Assembly (NCBI GenBank): GCA_905216215.1
Contig: CAJMSZ010000018.1
Location: 1-38,995, forward strand
Length of the DNA stretch: 38,995 nucleotides
Origin: an uncultured bacterium
Lineage (GTDB): Bacteria > Bacillota > Clostridia > Lachnospirales > Lachnospiraceae
Reading direction: 5' to 3'
Shown one piece after another: positions 32,934 to 38,995 of this stretch. The position numbers and the translations under genes are program-made. The notes beneath the pieces were generated by a model. The model saw nothing but the letters and a program-made list of their open reading frames with translations. It searched no databases and was not told the DNA's origin. Numbering within the stretch: position 1 is the stretch's first letter; each line of letters begins with the position of its first letter.

Positions 32934-35093
32934 ATGAAAAAGCTGAATCTCAAGTTGGGGAAGGGGCCTTTTAAGAGGTTGTCGGAAAAAATGTCACCTT
33001 ATTGTGACTGTCTGAATAAGATTTCCGTGCTCCTTGAAATGCTAGGCTCCATACTTATCAATTATGTTATTGAAGCATTCTCCAGACATTCTGTTGTTGC
33101 AGCGTGGAAATATCTGGTAAAGACACCGGAAGTGTTTTTCTACAATGCATTTATGATTTTTGTTACATTTACATTTGTACATCTGGTAAGAAGACGGGTA
33201 TTTGCGCGAATCATGGTAAGTGCCCTGTGGCTTCTTATCGGAATCAGCAATGGTGTTATGCTGATGAAGAGGGTGACACCATTTAACGCACAGGACTTAA
33301 AGACCTTTAAAGAGGGATTGTCTCTGTTTACCAATTACTTCAGTGTGCCGGAACTGATTGTGATGGTGATTGGTGTATCTGCGTTTATCATCTGGTGTGT
33401 GCTTATGTTAAAGTATGGAGGAAAATATAAGGGAAAGATGAACAGGCTGGTATCTCTGGCCTGTGTCATCGCGAGCTGCGCAGCATATTCCTTTGTGACG
33501 AACTGGGCAATTGACCAGAGAGTCGTATCTACTTATTTTGGAAATATTGCTTTTGCGTATCAGGATTACGGACTGCCGTATTGTTTCTGCGCCAGTCTTT
33601 TCAATACTGGTATTTCTCAGCCGAATGGTTATACAGAGGAATCCATTGATGACCTTGGAAAGGGCAAGGATTTGACGGAAGTCAGTGAAGACGCAGAGGT
33701 TCTCCCTAATATTTTGTTCGTACAGTTGGAATCCTTCTTTGATACCAGTGAGTTTACGGATTTGCAGACTTCGGAAGACCCGCTTCCGAATTTAAGAAAA
33801 ATGTTTCAGGAATATTCTTCCGGATATTTCAAGGTTCCATCCGTAGGAGCCGGAACAGCGAACACGGAGTTTGAAGTGCTTACCGGAATGAGCCTGAGAT
33901 ATTTCGGACCCGGAGAATACCCGTACAAAACGGTATTGAAAGATCGGGTTGCAGAAAGTGCGGCAACGGCACTTGCTTCTTTTGGGTATGGTACACATGC
34001 CATCCATAACAATGGCGGGAATTTCTACAGCCGTGCGAAGGTATTTAATAATATTGGATTTGACAGTTTTACAAGTAAAGAGTTCATGAATGTGCTTCAG
34101 CTTACGGAAAATGGCTGGGCAAAGGATGATATTCTGCTGACACATATCCAGGATGCTCTGGACAGCACAGAGCAGCAGGATTTCGTGTTTACCGTCAGCG
34201 TACAGGGACATGGAAATTATCCGGAAGAGAAACTGATTGAAAATCCACGGATTACGGCAAGCGGACTGGAATCGGAAGCGAAGACAAATGCGTGGGAATA
34301 TTATGTGAATCAGGTATATGAGATGGATGAGTTTGCCGGAAATCTTGTAAAAATGATGGAAGAACGTGGAGAACCTACCATAATCGTGTTCTATGGCGAC
34401 CACCTGCCTACCATGGGACTGGAAGCCAAGGACATGAAGAGCAAATATCTCTATAACACGAACTACGTCATCTGGGATAATATTGGCCTGGAAAAGAAAG
34501 ACCGGAATATTCCGTCTTATCAGATTATGTCAGAGGTGATGGGACGTCTTGGACTTCATGCAGGAACTGTGTTTAATTACCATCAGGACAGAAGAAAAAC
34601 CAAGAATTATCTGAAAGACTTAGCGCTTCTTCAGTATGACATCTTATATGGGAAACAGTACGTGTATGAAGGAAATCCACCGATTACGGAAGGCCATATG
34701 CAGATGGGAATCCGTGAAGTGACTCTGACAGATTTGTCTGGTAAATTAGATGGCTCTTACAGTCTGTATGGCAATAACTTTACCAAATGGAGTAAGGTGT
34801 ATGTGAACGGGGAAAAGCAGAAGAGTACATTTTTAAATAATACCCGTATTGAATTGCCGGAAACCAAGCTTGCGGAAGGTGATATTATTACCGTCAGCCA
34901 GGTTGGTTCAAGCAATACGATTTTCCGGACTTCGGCAGAATACATCTACCATAATGGAGTGCTTCTCGAATATACCGATGAAGTGAAAAATCAGATAGAT
35001 GCGGAAACAAGAGCCATTGAGAAACAGAACTCCGAAGGAACGGAGGGAGAAAATTCGGACGGAACAACGGACTCAGAGGGAGAAGCTGAGTAA
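32934..35093 (+). CDS. LTA-synthase-like phosphoglycerol transferase/sulfatase-fold membrane protein
   Basis: A 719-residue protein with five predicted membrane helices (about residues 30-190) and an extracellular alkaline-phosphatase/sulfatase domain (about 258-560). The likely nucleophile is T308 in GTANTEFE, aligned with the catalytic Thr of LtaS; QLESFF and YGDHLP are the expected metal-site segments. A C-terminal beta-rich domain (about 580-690) and an acidic Ser/Glu tail are extra compared with LtaS. It would polymerise or add glycerol-phosphate units on the outer membrane face, though the exact polymer is unknown. It starts 5 bases after valS and ends 40 bases before folC. Confidence 0.87.
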   Translation: MKKLNLKLGKGPFKRLSEKMSPYCDCLNKISVLLEMLGSILINYVIEAFSRHSVVAAWKYLVKTPEVFFYNAFMIFVTFTFVHLVRRRVFARIMVSALWLLIGISNGVMLMKRVTPFNAQDLKTFKEGLSLFTNYFSVPELIVMVIGVSAFIIWCVLMLKYGGKYKGKMNRLVSLACVIASCAAYSFVTNWAIDQRVVSTYFGNIAFAYQDYGLPYCFCASLFNTGISQPNGYTEESIDDLGKGKDLTEVSEDAEVLPNILFVQLESFFDTSEFTDLQTSEDPLPNLRKMFQEYSSGYFKVPSVGAGTANTEFEVLTGMSLRYFGPGEYPYKTVLKDRVAESAATALASFGYGTHAIHNNGGNFYSRAKVFNNIGFDSFTSKEFMNVLQLTENGWAKDDILLTHIQDALDSTEQQDFVFTVSVQGHGNYPEEKLIENPRITASGLESEAKTNAWEYYVNQVYEMDEFAGNLVKMMEERGEPTIIVFYGDHLPTMGLEAKDMKSKYLYNTNYVIWDNIGLEKKDRNIPSYQIMSEVMGRLGLHAGTVFNYHQDRRKTKNYLKDLALLQYDILYGKQYVYEGNPPITEGHMQMGIREVTLTDLSGKLDGSYSLYGNNFTKWSKVYVNGEKQKSTFLNNTRIELPETKLAEGDIITVSQVGSSNTIFRTSAEYIYHNGVLLEYTDEVKNQIDAETRAIEKQNSEGTEGENSDGTTDSEGEAE

Positions 35094-35133
35094 GAGAATG
35101 AATAAAAATTGCGGATAAAGGATGGTGCATCAG

Positions 35134-36459
35134 ATGCAGTATGAGGATATCATCAGATATATTGCGGATATACCGAAATTTACAACCAAACATCCGCTGG
35201 AACATACTCGGGAATTTATCAGAAGATTGGGAAATCCTTGCCAGGACAGGAAAGTGATTCATGTGGCAGGGACAAACGGAAAGGGAAGCGTCTGCGCATT
35301 TATGCAGGCGATTCTCTTATGTGAGGGGAAACATGTTGGACTTTTTACTTCACCGCATCTTGTGAAAATCAATGAGCGTATCCAGATAGATGGAGTGCCG
35401 GTCACAGATGAAGAGTTTGTGGCGGGTTTTACACGTGTGAAAGAAGTAGTTGACAAGATGGGGGAAGAAGGAATTCCACATCCTTCCTATTTCGAATTTC
35501 TTTATGGAATAGGGATGGTGATTTTTGAAGAAAAAGAAGTGGAGTATCTGATTCTGGAGACCGGACTTGGAGGAAGGCTGGATGCGACCAATTCTTTTGA
35601 ACGTCCGGTCATGACAGTGATTACTTCTATTGGAATGGATCACATGGGAATTCTAGGAAACACCATTGAGGAGATTGCTGGGGAAAAGGCGGGAATCATC
35701 AAGGAAGGAATTCCTCTTTACTATGACGGCACTTCCGATGAGGCATCTGAGGTCATTTGCAGGACAGCTGAGAAAAAGCACGCACCGTGTAGAAAAATCG
35801 GGAAAGATGCGTTTGAAATTCGGAAAATCACGGATAAACAGGTTGCTTTTTCTATAGTGAGTGGGTATGATAAAAATACCATTTGGACTGTTTCCAGCAC
35901 AGGAATTTATCAGATGATGAATGCAACCCTTGCAGTCCGTGCTATGGAAGAACTTCTGGAAAAGCCATCGGATGCCGCTAAATGGCAAAGGGCACTGGAA
36001 GAGGCAAGGTGGCCGGGAAGAATGGAAGAGGTGTTTCCGGGAGTGATTCTGGATGGGGCTCACAATCTTCCGGCAATAGAACGGTTTAATGAAAGCCTGC
36101 GGAAGCAGAAAGAATATTTTGAAGGAAAAGGGGAACAATCATGTAAGACAGTTATTCTCTTTTCAGCAGTAGACGATAAAGATTATGAACAGATGATTCG
36201 CACATTGTGTGCTGAGAAGTCTGCTGACAGCTACATTGTGACGAAGCTTGCGGATAAGAGGGGGGCTTCTAAGGAGGCACTTGCAGATATTTTTCGTGCC
36301 TGCACAGACAGACCTGTGTATACGGAAGATACTTTGGAGAAGGCATTTCTGAAAGCAATGGAGGAAAAAGGGAAAGACGGAAGGCTTTACTGTCTGGGGT
36401 CTTTGTATTTAATAGGTGAGTTAAAGGAATTAATAGGTGAGAAATATGCTGAATTTTGA
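35134..36459 (+). CDS. folC: Folylpolyglutamate synthase / dihydrofolate synthase
   Basis: A 441-residue Mur-ligase-family enzyme that adds glutamate to folates. The ATP-binding VAGTNGKGSV loop, the SPHLVKINERI segment and GLGGRLDATN are all clear. An ATG at 35122 lies directly on the AAAGG site, so the ATG at 35134 (spacing about 11) is preferred; this choice is uncertain. The 3' end overlaps the next small gene by 14 bases. Confidence 0.93.
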   Translation: MQYEDIIRYIADIPKFTTKHPLEHTREFIRRLGNPCQDRKVIHVAGTNGKGSVCAFMQAILLCEGKHVGLFTSPHLVKINERIQIDGVPVTDEEFVAGFTRVKEVVDKMGEEGIPHPSYFEFLYGIGMVIFEEKEVEYLILETGLGGRLDATNSFERPVMTVITSIGMDHMGILGNTIEEIAGEKAGIIKEGIPLYYDGTSDEASEVICRTAEKKHAPCRKIGKDAFEIRKITDKQVAFSIVSGYDKNTIWTVSSTGIYQMMNATLAVRAMEELLEKPSDAAKWQRALEEARWPGRMEEVFPGVILDGAHNLPAIERFNESLRKQKEYFEGKGEQSCKTVILFSAVDDKDYEQMIRTLCAEKSADSYIVTKLADKRGASKEALADIFRACTDRPVYTEDTLEKAFLKAMEEKGKDGRLYCLGSLYLIGELKELIGEKYAEF

Positions 36460-36580
36460 AGAAGAATTGAAGAAGTTTAAACCTAGTCTTGAAGTAGAAG
36501 ATATTGAGAAAGCAGTGTATAAGGAAGATTTGGAGGATTTGACGGATATTCTGCGTGAAATGATGGAACATAAGAAGTAG
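36446..36580 (+). CDS. Small acidic protein, 44 residues, function unknown
   Basis: ATG at 36446 and TAG at 36578-36580, with an AGGTGAG site inside folC. The product is helical, rich in Glu, Asp, Lys and Leu (starts MLNFEEELKKFKP, ends REMMEHKK), with no membrane segment. It overlaps the folC end by 14 bases and is followed 9 bases later by the TPR protein, so it appears translationally embedded in that operon. I recognise no family. The clean ribosome site and gene-like spacing are what support it. Confidence 0.65.
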   Translation: MLNFEEELKKFKPSLEVEDIEKAVYKEDLEDLTDILREMMEHKK

Positions 36581-36589
36581 GGGAGAAGC

Positions 36590-37861
36590 ATGAATTATTC
36601 AGAACGATTTTTCCGCCAGTCAGATTACTGGTATAACGATGGCTTAAGCAAGGCGAATATTCATGATTTGTCTGGTGCGATAGCCTCTTTAAAGCGGAGT
36701 TTACAATACAATAGAAGTAATATTCAGGCCAGGAACTTACTAGGACTGGTCTACTATGGACAGGGAGAAGTTGCAGAAGCACTGGTTGAATGGATCATCA
36801 GTAAGAATCTGAAATCTTATGAAAACATTGCCAATTATTACATCAAGAAAGTCCAGGAATCTTCCGGTGAACTGGATCGGATGAATCAGGCAATCCATAA
36901 ATATAATCAGTGCCTGCTCTATGCAAAGCAGAACGGGGAGGATTTGGCAATTATCCAGCTTAAGAAGGTCATTCAGATTCATCCGTCTTTTCTGAAAGCA
37001 TATCAGCTTCTGGCACTTATGTATATGCACACAGAGCAGTATGCACAGGCAAGACAGATTTTGAGGAAAGCCTATAAGATGGATATTACCAATTCGATTA
37101 CCCTCACATATATGAATGAACTTTCCAAGATGAGGAGTAAGAAAGTCTCTCATATCAAGAAAGAGAAAAAAGAAGAAACCTTGACGTATTCCATGGGAAA
37201 TGAAACCATTATTCAGCCGGTGTCCTCTGGATTAAAGGAGAGTACAGGGGTGTTTACGGTAATGAATATTGTCATTGGAATCATAGTGGGAGCAGCGGTA
37301 GTATGGTTTCTTATTTTGCCTACAGCAGTTCAGAATAAGACAAAGAGTACTAATGATACGATTGTAAGTTTAAGTGAGGAGGTTGCGGCAAGGGATACGC
37401 AGATTTCCGTTCTTAAGCAAGAACTGGATGGATACCGCAGCACCAGTGATGAAGCGGAGAATGCTATCCAGACATCCCAGGGAACTCAGCAGAACTATGA
37501 AGCATTGCTGAATGTAAAGGCACTTTACGATGGGGGACAGACCAGTAATGCGGATATGCTGGACATTCTTCTTCAGATAGATGCGAACAGTCTGGAGACC
37601 TATGGAAAGACAATCTATGATGAGATATCGGGGGATTTATTCCCGAAGATGTGTACCAGGTTGTATGCCTCCGGTTCTGAAAAATTGAATGCAGGGGATT
37701 ATGAGGGCGCTATTGCCGACTTGGAAAAAGTAGTCCGGATGGATGAAAAGTACGAGAATGGAAATGCGGCAAGCCTTTTAGAAGAAGCCAGGCAGAAGAA
37801 AGGAACGGAAGAGTCAGGTACATCTGAGTCAGAAACATCAGAATCAGAAACAACGGAATAA
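36590..37861 (+). CDS. TPR-repeat single-pass membrane protein
   Basis: A 423-residue protein with tetratricopeptide repeats in the N-terminal ~185 residues, one membrane helix (about 223-246), a coiled coil (about 255-300) and a second TPR-like helical segment (about 310-405), ending in a Ser/Glu/Thr-rich tail (repeats of SETSE). The absence of a signal peptide puts the N-terminal TPR in the cytoplasm and the rest outside, or the reverse. A GGGGAG site precedes the ATG. The role is unknown; it may be a scaffold. It ends at a very strong terminator just before the spoIIA operon. Confidence 0.8.
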   Translation: MNYSERFFRQSDYWYNDGLSKANIHDLSGAIASLKRSLQYNRSNIQARNLLGLVYYGQGEVAEALVEWIISKNLKSYENIANYYIKKVQESSGELDRMNQAIHKYNQCLLYAKQNGEDLAIIQLKKVIQIHPSFLKAYQLLALMYMHTEQYAQARQILRKAYKMDITNSITLTYMNELSKMRSKKVSHIKKEKKEETLTYSMGNETIIQPVSSGLKESTGVFTVMNIVIGIIVGAAVVWFLILPTAVQNKTKSTNDTIVSLSEEVAARDTQISVLKQELDGYRSTSDEAENAIQTSQGTQQNYEALLNVKALYDGGQTSNADMLDILLQIDANSLETYGKTIYDEISGDLFPKMCTRLYASGSEKLNAGDYEGAIADLEKVVRMDEKYENGNAASLLEEARQKKGTEESGTSESETSESETTE

Positions 37862-37886
37862 GTATAGATTTATAAACATGACACGA

Positions 37887-37927
37887 AAGAAAAGGATATG
37901 CAAAGGAATGCATATCCTTTTCTTGTT
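37887..37927 (+). terminator. Very strong hairpin terminator before spoIIAA
   Basis: A perfect 16-bp stem (37887-37902 with 37909-37924) around an AAGGAA loop, followed by GTTT. The 3' arm itself is T-rich. The spoIIAA start is only 32 bases further on. Confidence 0.85.
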
Positions 37928-37958
37928 TCATAGAATATTTCAAAAAGGAGGACAACAG

Positions 37959-38273
37959 ATGCAATATTTGGTAGAAGAAAATTGTCTGACCATTTTTCTG
38001 CCCCAGGAAGTGGACCATCATAATGCGGAAGAAATCAAGAGGGAGTCGGACAAGCTGATTGAGAGGAAACACATCAAGTATGTGATTTTTGATTTCCAGA
38101 AGACAGATTTTATGGATAGTTCAGGGATTGGTGTGATTATGGGAAGATACCGTCAGATATATTTACTCGGTGGAGAAGTCTGGGCAGTACATGCCAGTGA
38201 CCGAATGAAAAAAATTCTGACTATGTCAGGGGTGACAACAATTATTCAACTGTATGAGGAGGAAAAGGAATGA
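37959..38273 (+). CDS. spoIIAA: Anti-sigma F factor antagonist SpoIIAA
   Basis: A 104-residue STAS-domain protein. The phosphorylation site is the Ser pair S54-S55 in MDSSGIG. Unphosphorylated SpoIIAA binds SpoIIAB and frees sigma F in the forespore. The open frame extends upstream to 37878, but ATG 37959 has an AAGGAGG site and the usual N-terminus (MQYLVEENC). It overlaps spoIIAB by 4 bases. Confidence 0.95.
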   Translation: MQYLVEENCLTIFLPQEVDHHNAEEIKRESDKLIERKHIKYVIFDFQKTDFMDSSGIGVIMGRYRQIYLLGGEVWAVHASDRMKKILTMSGVTTIIQLYEEEKE

Positions 38274-38740
38274 TGACAACGGTAAATGAAATGGAACTGT
38301 TATTTGACAGCCGTTCGGAAAATGAAGGATTTGCACGGGTGGCTGTAGCTGCATTTTTTACCCAGATGAATCCTACGCTTGAGGAGGTAGAAGATGTACG
38401 AACAGCAGTTTCTGAGGCGGTGACCAATGCAATCATTCATGGATATGAAGGAAAGATTGGAAAAATAAGGATTTGCGGACGCATCTGTGAAGATACAGAG
38501 AGTACCCATTTTTACATAGAAGTAGAAGACAAAGGAATTGGGATTGAAGATGTGAAGAAGGCCATGGAACCCTTATTTACCACAAAACCTGATCTGGAGC
38601 GCTCCGGACTTGGGTTTTCATTCATGCAGTCCTTTATGGATGAGGTGGAAGTGGAATCGGAACCGGGACAAGGGACTCTGGTGAAAATGAGAAAGACCAT
38701 TAGAAAAGGAAGAAAAATATGGACCACACAATCGCTCTGA
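38270..38740 (+). CDS. spoIIAB: Anti-sigma F factor / serine kinase SpoIIAB
   Basis: A 156-residue GHKL-type kinase and anti-sigma factor. The N box is AVSEAVTNAIIHGYEG, G1 is VEDKGIGIED and G2 is RSGLGFSFM. It phosphorylates SpoIIAA and holds sigma F inactive. Two adjacent ATG codons (38270 and 38273) are possible starts; a GAGGAGG site serves both. It overlaps spoIIAA by 4 bases and sigF by 22, as expected in the spoIIA operon. Confidence 0.96.
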   Translation: MMTTVNEMELLFDSRSENEGFARVAVAAFFTQMNPTLEEVEDVRTAVSEAVTNAIIHGYEGKIGKIRICGRICEDTESTHFYIEVEDKGIGIEDVKKAMEPLFTTKPDLERSGLGFSFMQSFMDEVEVESEPGQGTLVKMRKTIRKGRKIWTTQSL

Positions 38741-38955
38741 TACAGAAATCTCACGATGGAGACGAAAAAGCGAGGGCACAACTGATGGAAGAAAATACAG
38801 GGTTAATCTGGTGTGTGGCAAGACGATTTTATGGAAGGGGAACAGAACCAGAGGATTTGTTTCAGATTGGAAGCATAGGACTCCTTAAGGCAATTGATAA
38901 ATTTGATCTGTCCTATGATGTGAAATTTTCTACTTATGCGGTTCCAATAGAGTAA
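38719..38955 (+). pseudogene. sigF: sigF (sporulation sigma factor), 5' part only, interrupted
   Basis: The first ~76 codons are a normal sigma F N-terminus: the L.GRVAR-like start of the protein, DLFQIGSIGLLKAIDKFD (region 2.1-2.2), and then YDVKFSTYAVP to base 38946. Normal sigma F continues M-I-x-G-E-I-x-R-F-L-R; here it reads I-E and stops (TAA at 38953-38955). No other frame of the last 49 bases gives that continuation, so this is an insertion junction rather than a simple frameshift. Regions 2.3-4.2 are missing from the window, so a 78-residue product could not work as a sigma factor. It starts with AAGGAAG 6 bases before the ATG and overlaps spoIIAB by 22 bases. Confidence 0.85.
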
Positions 38956-38995
38956 GATAAAGGAAACGACCGGAAAAGCCTTAAAATAAGGGATT
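38947..38995 (+). mobile_element. Foreign sequence after the sigF break, likely the left end of an inserted element
   Basis: These 49 bases are not sigma F in any frame. They include a small palindrome CCTTA-AAA-TAAGG (38979-38991), which could be part of an integration site or terminal repeat. No integrase is visible because the window ends. Prophage, integrative element and skin-like intervening element are all possible, and a mis-assembled contig end is the main alternative. Confidence 0.5.

Noticed and set aside
37878..37940. Sigma-H promoter for spoIIA made of AGGA at 37904-37907 and GAAT at 37933-37936
   Set aside because: The gap between the -35-like and -10-like parts is about 19 bases where 11-12 is expected, and the -35 part lies inside the terminator loop and stem.
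38941..38995. Simple frameshift or nonsense mutation in sigF
   Set aside because: None of the three frames after 38946 restores the conserved M-I-x-G-E-I-x-R-F-L-R stretch, so a point change does not explain it.

Overview
The window is a stretch of core chromosome from a spore-forming, low-to-moderate G+C Firmicute, most likely a member of the Lachnospiraceae (Clostridia). The main reasons are strong purine-rich Shine-Dalgarno sites, addB-addA recombination genes, an alpha/beta-type SASP, the spoIIA operon, a T-box leader on valS, a class 1B (PyrD/PyrK) dihydroorotate dehydrogenase, and gene order and small conserved proteins typical of that family. This placement rests on recognition, not on a database search. 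Every gene lies on the + strand. There is no tRNA, rRNA, CRISPR array or complete mobile element inside the window.

Layout: the tail of a leucyl aminopeptidase (1-127); an OmpR-type two-component pair (218-2359); uracil-DNA glycosylase, a TPR lipoprotein and HflX (2459-4934); the AddAB helicase-nuclease (5013-12040); a 60-residue SASP whose ribosome-binding site can fold into a hairpin (12097-12279); a divergent GT26 (WecG/TagA) protein with its own promoter and terminator (12413-13093); a CdaR/PucR-type regulator followed by ftsE, ftsX, a LytM/M23 protein and a C-terminal processing protease (13218-18349), closed by a strong terminator; the pyrC-F-K-D-E pyrimidine cluster (18480-23199); a membrane/peptidase cluster of a 50-residue protein, a VanZ-like protein, a DUF6142-like protein and an M29 aminopeptidase (23212-26243); purE-M-N-D behind a near-consensus promoter (26274-29901); a T-box leader with valS (29949-32928); an LTA-synthase-like enzyme, folC, a 44-residue acidic protein and a TPR membrane protein (32934-37861); and finally spoIIAA-spoIIAB-sigF.

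How the genes work together: the FtsEX/M23/Ctp block looks like a division-linked peptidoglycan hydrolysis module. The pyr and pur blocks each supply only part of their pathway, so the remaining genes must lie elsewhere. AddAB and Ung are genome maintenance. SpoIIAA/SpoIIAB/SigF is the forespore switch.

The most striking observation is at the right edge. sigF is normal through the codons for TYAVP (to 38946), then the sequence leaves the family completely and reaches a stop at 38953-38955. The last ~49 bases resemble no part of sigF in any frame. This looks like the left junction of an element inserted in sigF, a sporulation gene. Only one side of the junction is visible, so the element type cannot be determined here.
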